Below the pieces are notes generated by a model, which was not told the origin of the DNA, made no database searches, and saw only the letters and a program-made list of their open reading frames with translations. A stretch of 64,000 nt of DNA from positions 372,001-436,000 of the forward strand of contig NZ_BAVS01000001.1 of assembly GCF_000521485.1 (NCBI RefSeq), given 5' to 3'. The position numbers and the translations under genes were made by a program. How positions within the stretch are numbered: the first letter of the stretch is position 1; each line of letters starts with the position of its first letter. This DNA is from Gracilibacillus boraciitolerans JCM 21714 (GTDB taxonomy: Bacteria; Bacillota; Bacilli; Bacillales; Amphibacillaceae). Shown piece by piece: positions 29,449-40,584 of the stretch.

Positions 29449-30669
29449 TTAATTAGGTGCAATAATGGCTGACGCAGCGTTACTTGAGTTCAATTGATTT
29501 AATATTATACTTATATCATCCTGAGTAACATTATCAATTTTCTGCAAAATATCATCTAATGACGGATGCTCATCTAATAGCAATTCATTTCTTGCATTAC
29601 GGCTCATTTTGCTATTTGTACTCTCAAGACTTAACATATAAAGTCCCTTTAATTGTTCTTTACTATTTTTCCACTCTTTCTCTGTTAACCCATTATGATG
29701 TAGCTGATCTACAACTTGATCTATTTTTTCTCGGACCATATCTAACTGATGTTTAGATGTACCTGCATAAATAGTTAGTAAACCAGAATCCAAAAAAGAG
29801 CTATGGTAAGAAAAGATCGAATAAGCCATACCATCTTTTTCTCTGATTTCTTGAAAAAGACGAGAACTCATGCTTCCTCCCAATACATTATTAACAATCA
29901 TCATTGGATAGATTAGCTTATCTTCCATTCCTACCCCCCCTTCATAACCTAAACAAATATGTGCTTGTTCTGTTTCCTTCGTTTGGTTAATATGATTGGC
30001 ATGAAATGCAGGTCTAGGTTGTGTTATAGTTTGACTGTTCACCTTTATATCCATTGACAGGTAATGTTCAATGGTTTCGATAAAATCCTGCTTTACATTA
30101 CCTACAATAGATATCACCATATTAGAAGGAAGATACTGTTCATTAAAACACCTAAATAGATCTTGTTGCGACAAGTTAGTCACGGTGGATTTCGAACCTA
30201 ATATAGGCCTTGCCAAACTATTGGATTTATAAACTGCATCTGCTAAAAGGTCATGAATAATGTCATCAGGAGTATCTTCCGTCATATTTATTTCTTCTAA
30301 AACTACCTTCTTTTCTCTTTCTATTTCTGTCTCTTCAAATGTTGAATGTAGTAACATATCCGACAGTATATCAATTGCTAGCTCTTTATGGGTATCTAGT
30401 ACTTTCGCATAAAAGCAAGTGTATTCTTTTGAAGTAAAGGCATTGATTTCGCCTCCAATACCGTCGAAAGCTTCAGCAATTTCTAATGAGGTTCGATTTT
30501 TAGTTCCTTTAAATAACATATGTTCAATGAAATGAGATATGCCATTTTGTTCTAATGTTTCATTTCGGGAACCTGTCTTCACCCAAATACCAATAGTGAT
30601 AGATCTTACAGTTGTAATCTCTTCTAATACAATCCGCATACCATTTGAACATTCCTTACGATATAACAA
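29449..30669 (-). CDS. mlpA: M16 family zinc peptidase MlpA (YmxG)
   Basis: A 406-residue processing-peptidase-like protease, homologous to mitochondrial processing peptidase beta; in B. subtilis MlpA affects extracellular protease production. Inverted zinc motif HFIEH is near residue 46, with the third ligand in the EREKKVVLEEINM segment. Run 29934-29940 inserts a Gly in LGYEG-VGMED. The reading frame is intact. ylxY, which separates pnp from mlpA in B. subtilis, is missing here. Confidence 0.93.
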   Translation of the reverse strand: MLYRKECSNGMRIVLEEITTVRSITIGIWVKTGSRNETLEQNGISHFIEHMLFKGTKNRTSLEIAEAFDGIGGEINAFTSKEYTCFYAKVLDTHKELAIDILSDMLLHSTFEETEIEREKKVVLEEINMTEDTPDDIIHDLLADAVYKSNSLARPILGSKSTVTNLSQQDLFRCFNEQYLPSNMVISIVGNVKQDFIETIEHYLSMDIKVNSQTITQPRPAFHANHINQTKETEQAHICLGYEGGVGMEDKLIYPMMIVNNVLGGSMSSRLFQEIREKDGMAYSIFSYHSSFLDSGLLTIYAGTSKHQLDMVREKIDQVVDQLHHNGLTEKEWKNSKEQLKGLYMLSLESTNSKMSRNARNELLLDEHPSLDDILQKIDNVTQDDISIILNQLNSSNAASAIIAPN

Positions 30670-30750
30670 ACCAATATCTCCTCCTATACAGTTAAAACCA
30701 TAAACCCAGTCAATTCTCCAGAATTAACGCTATATTTACTCTTAGATTAT

Positions 30751-30783
30751 AAAAAGAAACTGGTTATCCAGCTTCTTTTTTTG
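30751..30783 (-). terminator. Terminator of pnp
   Basis: AAGAAGCTGG pairs with CCAGTTTCTT around ATAA, then TTTATA on the minus strand. It abuts the pnp stop. Confidence 0.85.
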
Positions 30784-32902
30784 TTACTTATTTTTTTCTT
30801 CTTTCTCTTTTTGATCAACCAGAACTGCTTTTCTAGAAAGATTCACTCTGCCTTGACGATCAATTTCTTTTACTTTAACCATAATTTGATCACCAATCGA
30901 AACAACATCTTCCACTTTGGCAATTCTTTCTTCTGCTAATTCTGATATGTGCACAAGTCCTTCTTTGCCTTTAAATAACTCTACAAATGCTCCGAACTTC
31001 TCGACGCGTTTAACTGTTCCAAGATACAATTCACCTACTTCTACTTCACGAACAATATCTTCAATTAACTTCTGCGCTTTTTTGTTCATTTCATTATCGA
31101 TAGAGGAGATAAACACATGTCCATCTTGTTCAATATCAATCTTAACTCCAGTTTCCTCAATGATTTGATTGATTTGCTTACCACTCGGTCCTATTACAGC
31201 ACGGATCTTATCTGGCTTAATATCCATAGTTAAAATTTTAGGTGCGTAGTTTGAAAGTTCAATTTTAGGAGATTGGATGGTCTCTAACATATGTGACAGA
31301 ATATGCATACGGCCTATTTTTGCCTGAGTCAAAGCTTCTTCCAATATTTCACGGGATAAACCATCAATTTTAATATCCATTTGCAGAGCTGTAACACCTT
31401 TTTCAGTACCTGCAACCTTAAAGTCCATATCCCCCCAGAAAATCTTCCATACCTTGAATATCACTTAAAATCGTATAATCTTCACCTGATTTAACCAAGC
31501 CCATTGCAATCCCAGCTACTGGAGATGTAATTGGAACACCAGCATCCATCATTGCCATTGTACTTGCACAGATACTCGCTTGTGATGTAGACCCATTTGA
31601 TTCAAGAACTTCTGATACTAATCGAATCGTATATGGGAATTCCTTTTCATCTGGTACCACTTTTTCTAAAGCACGCTCACCTAAAGCACCATGACCGATT
31701 TCTCGACGTCCCGGTCCTCTAATTGGACCTGTTTCTCCAACACTGAAAAGTGGGAAATTATAATGATGCATAAATCGTTTTGATTCCTCTGCATCAATTC
31801 CATCTAAAATCTGTACATCACCAAGTGCACCCAGTGTACAAATACTTAATGCTTGTGTCTGTCCACGTGTAAACAACGCAGAACCATGTGTTCGTGGTAA
31901 AACGCCTATTCGTGAAGAAAGGGGTCTGATTTCATCAATTTTTCTTCCATCAGGACGTATCTTTTCTTTCGTAATTAGACGACGTACTTCTTCTTTCATA
32001 ATCTTATCTAAAACATTTTTTACCTGTTTTAATTTGTCAGCATCTGCTTCTTCTTCCTCAAAGGAATGTATTACATCTTTTTTTACTTGTTCAATAGCTT
32101 CTTCTCTTGCGCTTTTATCAAACACTTGGATAGCTTTGACCAAATCAGCCTTAGCTCTATCTTCCACTTCTTTTACAATTTCTTCTGCAGGTTCAAATAA
32201 TTTAATTTCCATGTTCTCAATTTCAAATGCATCAATAATCTCTTCTTGAAAAGCTATAAGTCGTTTAATTTCTTCATGACCAAACATGATTGCTTCAAGC
32301 ATGACACCTTCAGGTACCTCATTAGTACCTGCTTCTACCATATTTATGGCATCCTTAGTCCCTGCTACTGTTAAATCAATATCACTTTTTTCTCTCGCTT
32401 TTAAGGAAGGATTAACAACAAATTCCCCGTCAACGCGGCCTATTACAACACCTGCTATTGGCCCATCAAATGGAATATCTGATACACATAATGCAATGGA
32501 CGATCCAATCATTGCCGCAATCTCAGAAGGTAAGTTTTGATCGACACTCATTACCGTGCTTATTACTTGTACTTCGTTACGGAAGCCATCTGCAAATAAT
32601 GGACGAATTGGTCTGTCAATCAGTCTCGATGTTAAAATAGCTTTTTCGCTTGGTCTTCCTTCTCTTTTAATAAAACCACCCGGAATTTTCCCAACCGCAT
32701 ATAAACGCTCTTCATAATTTACCGTTAATGGGAAAAATGGTAAATCTTTTGGTTCTTTAGAAGCTGTTGCTGTTGCTAATACTGCTGTATCACCATAATG
32801 CACCATACATGCTCCGTTTGCTTGCTTTGCCAATTCACCAATCTCTACACGAAATGGATGACCTGCGATTTCAGTCGTAAATACTTTTTTTTCATCAACC
32901 AT
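30784..32902 (-). CDS. pnp: Polynucleotide phosphorylase (frameshifted)
   Basis: 3'-5' phosphorolytic exoribonuclease, 705 residues when restored, the same as B. subtilis. Two RNase PH domains (first with [16 protein letters not shown], second with [17 protein letters not shown]), a KH domain ([15 protein letters not shown]) and an S1 domain ([18 protein letters not shown]). The frame breaks at 31431-31436 (six C where five give [14 protein letters not shown]). The ATG at 32902 has GAGAGGAG; the open frame upstream to 32941 is not used. Follows rpsO. Confidence 0.96.
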
Positions 32903-33120
32903 TATAGTACTCCTCTCAAAACAACTATGCTTGTCCTTCACTATAACTTATTTTAGCACGTTGTTTCCTCATATGTAACTAGTTCCATTTATTTAACTGC
33001 AAATTTGAATAATACTAGTATTTTCTAATTTGAATGGAATTAATCCGTAATTCTAGAATATTTACCAACATTATATCTTTAACATGATGCAAATTCTCAC
33101 AAGTTTATTTTTACATACAG

Positions 33121-33146
33121 AAAAAGCGGGATCACTCCCGCTTTTA
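33121..33146 (-). terminator. Terminator of rpsO
   Basis: AAAAGCGGG pairs with CCCGCTTTT around AGTGAT, with T-rich sequence on the minus side; 8 bases after the rpsO stop. Confidence 0.85.
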
Positions 33147-33153
33147 ACTTGGT

Positions 33154-33422
33154 TTATCGACGTAAACCTAATTGTTGAATTAGTGTACGATAACGAGCAA
33201 CATCATTATTACGCAAGTAGTTTAACAAGTTACGACGTTACCTACCATTTTCAATAGACCACGACGTGAGTGGTGATCTTTTTTATGAATGCGTAAGTGA
33301 TTATTCAAATTATTGATATCCTCTGTAAGGACAGCAATTTGAACTTCTGGTGAACCAGTATCGTTCTCATGTGTTTTGTATTCACTAATAATTTCATTTT
33401 TACGCTCTTGTGTGATAGCCAT
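33154..33422 (-). CDS. rpsO: 30S ribosomal protein S15 (frameshifted)
   Basis: Primary 16S rRNA-binding protein of the 30S platform. 89 residues from the ATG at 33422, which has AGGAGGTG. Family sequence [20 protein letters not shown] and [20 protein letters not shown] is clear. At 33238-33239 one base is missing (TT for TTT on the plus strand); without it the protein ends early. S15 frameshifts of this kind would impair ribosomes, so error is likely. It lies between ribF and pnp. Confidence 0.95.
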
Positions 33423-33551
33423 CCTATTCACCTCCTAAAAATATCTTGAAACACCAATCCCCCTAGCAATCGACGGAGAAATCAAATTGCCAAGCAGATG
33501 GTTCCCAAATAAAACAATACAACTTTTCACCTTGAAATGCAAGTGGTTTCC

Positions 33552-34498
33552 TTAATTTATCGAAAAAAATTGTCGAACTTGTACTTCATCATCTTTTAAT
33601 TTATCGATTAATTCTGTCACGTCAGAAAATTTTTCTTCATCACGGATATATTTTTTCCAATAAACTACTACATTCTCACCATATATATTTTCATCAAAAT
33701 CAAAAATATGAACCTCTATTTTAATCGTCTCACGATCATCTAAAAAGTCGGATTATAACCAATATTAGCCATTCCAGAATAAATTTCATTGTCAATTTTT
33801 ATTTCCACTGCGTAAACTCCGATACGTGGCAAAACATAATCGTCTTCGATCTTTATATTAGCTGTTGGATAACCGATCGTTCTGCCACGTTTATCTCCAT
33901 GAATGACTTCCCCACCTAACGTGTATGGTCTTCCGAGTAATCTTTCCACTTCTTCCATCTTCCCACGTTTTAAATCGGCTCTAATTCTAGTGGAGCTTAT
34001 TTTCTCTCCTTGAAAATCTAAACGACCAATTGTTGTAACTTCTGTATTTAAATGGACTAAATCATGAATATTTTCCATATTACCTGCACCCTTATGACCG
34101 AATGTAAAATCAAAGCCAGCCACAATATGAGTGATATGTAATTCATCTGCAAAATGTGTTAAAAACTCTTTTGGTGATAACTTTGCTAAGTTTTTATCAA
34201 AGCGAATAATATAAAGTCGGTCTACTCCCAATAATTCTATCTGCTTTATTTTCTCTTCTATCGGTGTAATATAGCGAATGGTTTCCTTCGTATTTTGTAA
34301 TACAACAGATGGATGAGGATCAAAGGTAATAACAGCTGATTTTTTATTTGATTCTGCAGCAATCGTTATCGCCTTTTTGATAACTGTTCTATGTCCTTGA
34401 TGAACACCATCAAAAAAGCCAAAAGCTGCAACAGTATTTGGTTGTTCATCTTTCGTTAATTGGTGAGGATACACAAGTGAGTGTACTTCCATCTGCAT
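33552..34498 (-). CDS. ribF: Riboflavin kinase / FAD synthetase (frameshifted)
   Basis: Bifunctional enzyme that makes FMN and FAD. 315 residues when restored. N-terminal nucleotidyltransferase motif FGFFDGVHQGHR (near residue 26) and ISSTRIR; the C-terminal kinase domain begins near GEVIHGDKRGRTIGYPTANI. At about 33745-33749 five T-equivalents stand where six keep NPTFLDDRETIKIEVHIFDF in frame; otherwise the last 63 residues are lost. It follows truB by 5 bases (ribC in B. subtilis). Confidence 0.94.
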
Positions 34499-34503
34499 GT
34501 CAC

Positions 34504-35415
34504 CTACTTTCTATCATCAAGTCTAAATACTCGAGCTGGTTTTATTTCTTTATGATTATCATGAAATTGATAAATTGCTAAAAGTTGATTATCAAAAACC
34601 ATCCTGAAAAAGTCGGTTTTTGGCAGTTTGTCAGGTTTGGGTAACTTTTGTCCATAAAGAACTTTGCGTTTCGTTTCTTCATCAACTTCTAATTTGTCTA
34701 AATGTTTTAAACCTTTATCCATTGATAATAAAGGTATTTTCTGATTCTCATTTTTTAATAATTGAAGTTTATTTAAGGTAATTGTATCACTCTTATAAAA
34801 GTCGGCACTAGCTATTCTTATTAATTGTAACATATGGGCAGGAAAACCAAGCATTTTGCCAAGATCAACGCAGAGTGTGCGAATATATGTACCTTTCGAA
34901 CACGTAACATCAAATTCAATTTGCTGTTCGTTATTTACATGATCATATGTAGTCGATAAAAAACGTATATTATGGATATAAATCTGTCGATATGGCCTTT
35001 CTACAGGGATCGCATTCCTTGCATACTCATATAGTCTTTTACCATTGATTTTTACAGCAGAATATAATGGAACCTGTTGCGTAATCTCTCCCTCAAAACT
35101 AGCCAATGCTTGTTCAATCTTTTCAGTGGGAAGTGCTGAAGCTACCTCTTTTATATCCTTTTTCATACCTGTATGATCCTCTGTATCGGTGGCATAGCCT
35201 AATAAAGCAGTCGCCCGATATGTTTTAGAAGTATTAAGCAGGTACGGAACAATTTTAGTTGCTTCACCAATACATAATGGCAAAACTCCTTCGACTTCTG
35301 GATCAAGTGTACCAGTATGTCCAACCTTTTTGGTTTGAAGAATTTTCCTTACTTTCATCACACAGTCATGTGATGTTAAGCCTTTTTCTTTCCATAATGG
35401 TAAAATTCCGTCCAT
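34504..35415 (-). CDS. truB: tRNA pseudouridine(55) synthase TruB
   Basis: Makes pseudouridine 55 in the T-loop of tRNAs. 303 residues, intact. The catalytic Asp is in HTGTLDPEVEGVLPL (near residue 39); also KINGKRLYEYAR and the C-terminal segment after TCSKGTYIRTL. The ATG at 35415 is preceded by a run of six G (35423-35428) that takes the place of the ribosome site. Confidence 0.95.
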   Translation of the reverse strand: MDGILPLWKEKGLTSHDCVMKVRKILQTKKVGHTGTLDPEVEGVLPLCIGEATKIVPYLLNTSKTYRATALLGYATDTEDHTGMKKDIKEVASALPTEKIEQALASFEGEITQQVPLYSAVKINGKRLYEYARNAIPVERPYRQIYIHNIRFLSTTYDHVNNEQQIEFDVTCSKGTYIRTLCVDLGKMLGFPAHMLQLIRIASADFYKSDTITLNKLQLLKNENQKIPLLSMDKGLKHLDKLEVDEETKRKVLYGQKLPKPDKLPKTDFFRMVFDNQLLAIYQFHDNHKEIKPARVFRLDDRK

Positions 35416-35471
35416 TAGTTAACCCCCCAACGCATTAAAAAAACTTGAAAATTATTGATTATTTCAGTCAG

Positions 35472-35498
35472 AAAACCCTTGTATTTACAAGGGTTTCT
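35472..35498 (-). terminator. Hairpin after rbfA
   Basis: AAACCCTTGT pairs with ACAAGGGTTT around AAAT and is followed by TTCTG. It is inside the nusA-infB operon, so it may be an attenuator or processing site rather than a full stop. Confidence 0.6.
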
Positions 35499-35502
35499 AG
35501 TA

Positions 35503-35865
35503 CTATTTATCTTCTGATTCATTTATTTCCCTTAAAATATGCTCAATACGATTTCCTCGTTCTATCGTATCATCAAAATCAAACATTAATTCTGGTGTTT
35601 TTCTTAGTCGAATTCTTTTACCTATTTCAGAACGGATAAATCCCTTTGCTTTAGCAAGACCAATCAGTGTATCTTGTTTTTTATTTTCATCACCAAGAAC
35701 AGAAATAAATACTTTTGCTTGTTGTAAATCTCCTGTAACTTCCACGTCTGTAATTGTAACGAACCCAACTCGTGGATCTTTGATTCTACGAGAAATAATA
35801 TCACCAAGCTCTTTTTTCATTTGTTCGGCGACTCGATTTGAGCGTAATTCACTCATCTGTATCAC
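35503..35865 (-). CDS. rbfA: 30S ribosome-binding factor A
   Basis: Late 30S maturation factor with a KH-like fold. 120 residues, intact. Family features are [23 protein letters not shown] at the N-terminus and [16 protein letters not shown] near the end. The start has GAGGTG. Between ylxP and truB. Confidence 0.95.
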   Translation of the reverse strand: MIQMSELRSNRVAEQMKKELGDIISRRIKDPRVGFVTITDVEVTGDLQQAKVFISVLGDENKKQDTLIGLAKAKGFIRSEIGKRIRLRKTPELMFDFDDTIERGNRIEHILREINESEDK

Positions 35866-35877
35866 CTCTTTCCAACT

Positions 35878-36156
35878 CTATCTTATTTCGACATTTGTTA
35901 CTGTTCTTTCTACTTCAGTAAAGAAATCGATCAATTCTAATGCCTGCTGGATAATTTGATCTCCTATTTCTGCCGATTCTGAAACTGTAACGATTCCAAA
36001 TTTTGTGCGCTGCCACAAATCTTGAAAGTCTAATTCTGAAAGAGCAATATTTAAATCTTTTTGCAATCGATTTTTAATTCTTTTTAGTATTGACCGTTTA
36101 TCCTTTAATGAATGACATTCATACAAGAAGATTTCCACTTCTGCATATGTGACCAT
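35878..36156 (-). CDS. ylxP: DUF503 family protein YlxP
   Basis: A 92-residue ferredoxin-fold protein of DUF503 (YAEVEIFLYECHSLKDKR). Function unknown; always next to infB/rbfA in Firmicutes. Its ATG (36156) overlaps the last base of the infB TAA stop. Confidence 0.9.
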   Translation of the reverse strand: MVTYAEVEIFLYECHSLKDKRSILKRIKNRLQKDLNIALSELDFQDLWQRTKFGIVTVSESAEIGDQIIQQALELIDFFTEVERTVTNVEIR

Positions 36157-38248
36157 TATACTTCGATTTCCTGCATCACATAGGCTTCAATTACGTCGCC
36201 TTCTTTAATATCATTATAATTTTTAATTGTAATCCCACACTCATAGTTTTGAGCAACCTCTTTAACATCGTCTTTAAAAACGTTTTAGTGTATCAATTTC
36301 ACCTTCATAAATCACAACACCATCTCGAATTAATCGTATGCCTGCATCTCTTGATACTTTACCCTCTGTTACATATGCGCCTGCGATTGTGCCAATTTTG
36401 GAAACCTTAAAGATTTCTCTCACTTCAACCTGACCGATTACTTTCTCTTCAAATTCAGGATCTAGCATCCCTTTCATTGCTGCTTCTACTTCTTCAATCG
36501 CTTTATAGATGATTCGATGTAAACGAATATCAACTTTTTCGGATTCTGCTGCTTTTTTCGCGTTATTATCTGGTCTTACATTGAATCCAATAACAATTGC
36601 ATTCGATGCAGATGCTAAAATAACATCTGATTCTGTGATAGCTCCAGCACCAGTATGAATGATATTAACTTTAACTCCTTCTACATCTATTTTCTTTAAA
36701 GATGCAGCTAGTGCTTCTACAGAACCTTGAACGTCTCCTTTTAGAATAACATTGATATCTTTAATATCACCCTGCTTAATTTGTTCAAATAAATCATCTA
36801 AGCTAACACGCGATTGTGTTCCACGCTTTTCTTCAATTTGTTTTTGCTGTCTCATCTCACCTATTTGGCGAGCTTGTTTTTCGTCTTTAAAAACAACAAA
36901 TGAATCACCAGCTAGTGGTACCTCGTTTAAGCCTGTAATTTCAACAGGAGTTGAAGGACCTGCTGATTTAATACGTCTACCTAAATCATTAACCATAGCA
37001 CGAATACGACCAAACGTATGTCCAACAACAATCGGATCGCCTACTCTTAGTGTACCATTCTGCACCAATAATGATGCAACAGGGCCACGACCTTTATCCA
37101 ATTGCGCCTCAATTACAGTACCATTAGCTAAACGATCTGAATTTGCCTTTAGTTCTTCAACTTCAGCAACAAGCAAAATCATTTCTATTAAATCATCAAT
37201 ACCTTCACCTTTTAAGGCTGACAATTGCACGAAAATCGTCTCGCCCCCCCCATGCTTCTGGAACTAACTGATATTCTGTTAATTCTTGCATTACACGATC
37301 GGGATTAGCACCTTCCACATCTATCTTATTAACGGCAACAATAATTGGAACTTCCGCTGCTTTAGCATGATTAATAGCTTCAATAGTTTGTGGCATTACA
37401 CCATCATCAGCTGCTACAACTAAAATTGCAATATCCGTAACTTGAGCACCACGTGCACGCATACTTGTAAATGCGGCGTGACCAGGTGTATCAAGAAAAG
37501 TCACTCTTTTATCATTTTCTCTAACTTGATAAGCACCAATATGCTGTGTAATACCGCCAGCTTCGCCTTCTGTAACTTTAGTATGACGAATCGCATCTAA
37601 TAATGTCGTCTTTCCATGGTCTACGTGCCCCCCCATAATTGTTACAACAGCTGGCCGTTCTTTCAATTTCTCAGGATCTTCTTCATCTATATAATTTGCA
37701 AGATCTGCTTTATCAACCTCAACCTCACGTTCGACTTCCACACCATATTCACCACAAATTGACTCCAGCGCATCGTGATCAAGAGCTTGATTCTTAGTAG
37801 CCATCACACCAAGAGATATTAGTTTTTTAATAATTTCATTAGTTTGTTTATTTAATTTTTGAGCCAGCTCACTTACAGTTAATGACCCAGAATAGACTAT
37901 CTTATCAGCTTGTTTTAATTGTTCTTGCTCCTGTTTTTCAACTTCCTGTGTTGGTTGTTCTGATTTTATTTGCTGATTATTTTGTTGGTTGTTTTTCGTT
38001 TGCTTTTGATTATTTTGTTGATTTGTATTGTGTTTTGGTTTCGATTGCTGATTATTTGAATTCTGATTTTTTGATGATTGTTCTTTCGATTTCGGCTGAA
38101 AAATTTGATCCAACTTTGTTTTCATTTCAGTTGAAATGGTTGACATGTGATTTGATACAGGTAGTTCTATTTCTTTTAATTTATTAATAATATCTTTACT
38201 TGATTTATTTACTTGCTTTGCGTATTCATATACTCGTATTTTTGACAT
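36156..38248 (-). CDS. infB: Translation initiation factor IF-2 (two frameshifts)
   Basis: GTPase that brings fMet-tRNA to the 30S subunit. 696 residues when restored: N-terminal IF2-N domain ([14 protein letters not shown]), a Gln/Asn/Lys-rich linker (residues 60-135), a GTPase domain with G1 [10 protein letters not shown]3 DTPGHAAF and G4 NKID, then beta-barrel domains. Frame breaks: 37244-37251 (eight C where seven or four restore [16 protein letters not shown]) and 36276-36280 (five A where four restore [17 protein letters not shown]). Run 37628-37634 turns [11 protein letters not shown] into [12 protein letters not shown]. The ATG at 38248 follows a seven-G run and is in frame with ylxQ. 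Confidence 0.96.
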
Positions 38249-38575
38249 ACGTTCACCCCCCCGATTATTTTCATCAAGTAATGCCATCAATTTCATCGCA
38301 AATCCTTGCTCATCAATTGATACTGCTACACGACCTGATTTACCAACTGCCTGTGATAGTATATCACGCTCATCTACAAAGAAAAAAGGAACTTTATAAA
38401 ACTTGCATTTATCCGTTAATTTTTTCCGTGTCTGATCTCCTATATCACTCGCAATTAATACTATTCTTGCCCTATTTGACTGAATCTCTTTTACAATTAA
38501 TTCTTCACCAAATGTACATTTCCCAGCACGAGTGGCTAAACCTAATATATTTAAATAAGATTTCTTATTCTCCAT
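38249..38575 (-). CDS. ylxQ: L7Ae/L30e-like ribosomal protein YlxQ
   Basis: Putative RNA-binding protein of the L7Ae family, about 105 residues ([20 protein letters not shown]). The ATG at 38575 overlaps the end region of ylxR. As sequenced it has no stop: the frame passes through the G run 38256-38262 (seven) directly into infB. With five G the frame would close at TGA (ENNRG stop) and the run would serve as the infB ribosome site, the arrangement expected from relatives. The fusion is thus probably not real; the right boundary given is the infB start. Confidence 0.85.
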
Positions 38576-38576
38576 A

Positions 38577-38846
38577 TTATTCGCCTTCAATCAGTGTTCT
38601 TAATTCCTGATAAATCGTTTCTGGAACTTTTATTTCAAGGTGTTTTTCTAAGGCACCATTTTTCTCTGCTTGTTCGATAACTTTAATATCTTTAGAAACA
38701 TATGCCCCACGGCCATTTTTTTTGCCTGTGGGATCAACAGAAACTTCGCCTTCCCTTGTTTTTACCACTCGAATTAAGGATTGTTTAGGCAGCATTTCCT
38801 GTGTTACTACGCATTTTCGTAATGGGACTTTTCTCTTTTTAGTCAT
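38577..38846 (-). CDS. ylxR: YlxR family RNA-binding protein (RnpM)
   Basis: An 89-residue DUF448 protein; in B. subtilis it binds the RNase P RNA and modulates tRNA processing. Motifs [18 protein letters not shown] (C-terminal to a Lys/Arg start) and GRGAYVSKD are clear. Located 12 bases after nusA. Confidence 0.93.
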   Translation of the reverse strand: MTKKRKVPLRKCVVTQEMLPKQSLIRVVKTREGEVSVDPTGKKNGRGAYVSKDIKVIEQAEKNGALEKHLEIKVPETIYQELRTLIEGE

Positions 38847-38858
38847 ATGAATTCCTCC

Positions 38859-40005
38859 TTACTTGAATAGATCTTCATCCATATCCTCGTAGGACTCTTC
38901 ATAATCTAAGCTATCCTCGTATTCAAGACCTTCCAGACTCTCTTGCAAGTCCTCTTCTGTTACAAGACCTTCTTCTTTTGCTTCTGTTTCGCTTTTAATA
39001 TCAATTTTCCAACCCGTTAATTTAGCAGCCAGTCTAGCATTTTGTCCACGCTTTCCAATAGCAAGGGAAAGTTGATAATCTGGGACAATTACCGTAGTCG
39101 CTTTTTCTACTTCGTTAACAAGGACTTGGCTAACTTTAGAAGGACTAAGTGCATTTGATACGTATACTACCGGATCTTCCGACCACTCTACAATATCAAT
39201 TTTTTCGCCTTTTAATTCATCAACAATCGTTTGAACACGTTGGCCTTTTTGACCCACACATGAACCAACTGGATCAATCTCAGAATTTTCAGCATGTACT
39301 GCAATTTTAGAACGATCACCCGCTTCACGAGCTACTGATTTAACTTCTACAGTACCATCATAAATTTCTGGTACTTCCATTTCAAATAATCGTTTCAATA
39401 AACCCGGATGTGTTCTTGAAACAAAAATATTTGGACCTTTATTTGTATTTTCTACTTTTGTAACAAACACTTTTATTCGGTCATGAACATGATATGTTTC
39501 AGTTTGCATACATTCTGATTCAGGCAATTTTGCTTCTACTTTACCAAGATTCACATAAATAAATCTGCATCCATACGTTGGATGGTGCCATTCATAATAT
39601 CTTCTTCACGATCGATATACTCATTAAAAATAATGCCACGTTCTGCTTCGCGAACACGTTGCGTCACAACTTGCTTTGCAGCTTGTGCTGCAATACGGCC
39701 AAAATCTCTTGGGGTTACTTCAATTTCTAATACATCACCAATTTCATAGCTTGGATTAATGGTGTTAGCTTCACCAATTGAAATTTGCTGTTGATAATCT
39801 TCTACTACTTCTACAATTTCTTTTTGAGCAAATACACCCATCGTACTTGCTTTCTCATTTAAATCTACCCTTACATTTGTAGCAGATTTAAAATTTTTCT
39901 TATAGGCGGAAATGAGGCTGCTTCTAAAGCTTCCATTAAAACATTTTTATCAATTCCCTTTTCCTTTTCCAAATAATTCATTGCCTCAAACAATTCTTTA
40001 TTCAC
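38859..40005 (-). CDS. nusA: Transcription termination/antitermination factor NusA (two frameshifts)
   Basis: RNA polymerase-binding elongation factor that promotes pausing and termination. 382 residues when restored: an N-terminal domain, an S1 domain ([19 protein letters not shown] lies before it), KH1 ([18 protein letters not shown]) and KH2 ([19 protein letters not shown]), acidic tail. Start is the GTG at 40005 ([17 protein letters not shown]) with AAAGGGGGAG. Frame breaks: 39916-39917 (one G of GGG missing; [16 protein letters not shown] expected) and 39561-39563 (AAA for [15 protein letters not shown] expected). Confidence 0.94.
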
Positions 40006-40018
40006 ACTTTCTCCCCCT

Positions 40019-40492
40019 TTAATCAAAAGTAACAGCTAAGCGAGCTTTAGCTATCTTCTTGAACGGAATTTCAACTTCTTTTTGTTTTGTTTTCTCCTTA
40101 TACCGAATACTTGCAACACCTGCATTAAAGTCAATTAATACTCCTGTAAATTCTTTTACTCCAGCTATAGGCTCATATAATTTCACATAAATATTCTTGC
40201 CTATATTACTTTCAAAATCCTTTTCTTTTCGAAGTGGTCTTTCAACTCCTGGAGAAGACACTTCGAGAAAATAAGGTTCTGAGACTAAATCAAGCTCATC
40301 TAATTTTTCACTTAGCTTCTCTGAAACATGACCACATTCCTCAATATCTATACCGTTCTCTTTATCTATATATACCCGTAAGAACCAATTAGATCCTTCC
40401 TTTTCAAAGGCTACTTCTACTAGTTCTAAAGAAAGTTCATCCAAGATAGGTTTAGCCAAATCTGAAGTTTTTTCTGCAATCTTTTGTGTCAC
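40019..40492 (-). CDS. rimP: Ribosome maturation factor RimP
   Basis: 30S assembly factor, 157 residues, intact. Family pattern LELVEVAFEKEGSNWFLRVYIDKENGIDIEECGHVSEKL, with SSPGVERPL in the middle. The start is a GTG at 40492 with AAAGGAGGT 6 bases ahead. First gene of the nusA-infB operon. Confidence 0.95.
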   Translation of the reverse strand: MTQKIAEKTSDLAKPILDELSLELVEVAFEKEGSNWFLRVYIDKENGIDIEECGHVSEKLSEKLDELDLVSEPYFLEVSSPGVERPLRKEKDFESNIGKNIYVKLYEPIAGVKEFTGVLIDFNAGVASIRYKEKTKQKEVEIPFKKIAKARLAVTFD

Positions 40493-40584
40493 TTTATTAC
40501 CTCCTTTACTACCATATTGTCTTTAAGATATATTTCCCGTTTTTAATATTCCATACACATTTCTAAGTATGTAATGATAAATCC

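Noticed and set aside
36752-37267. 171-codon reading frame on the plus strand inside infB
   Set aside because: Antisense shadow with no ribosome site or family resemblance.
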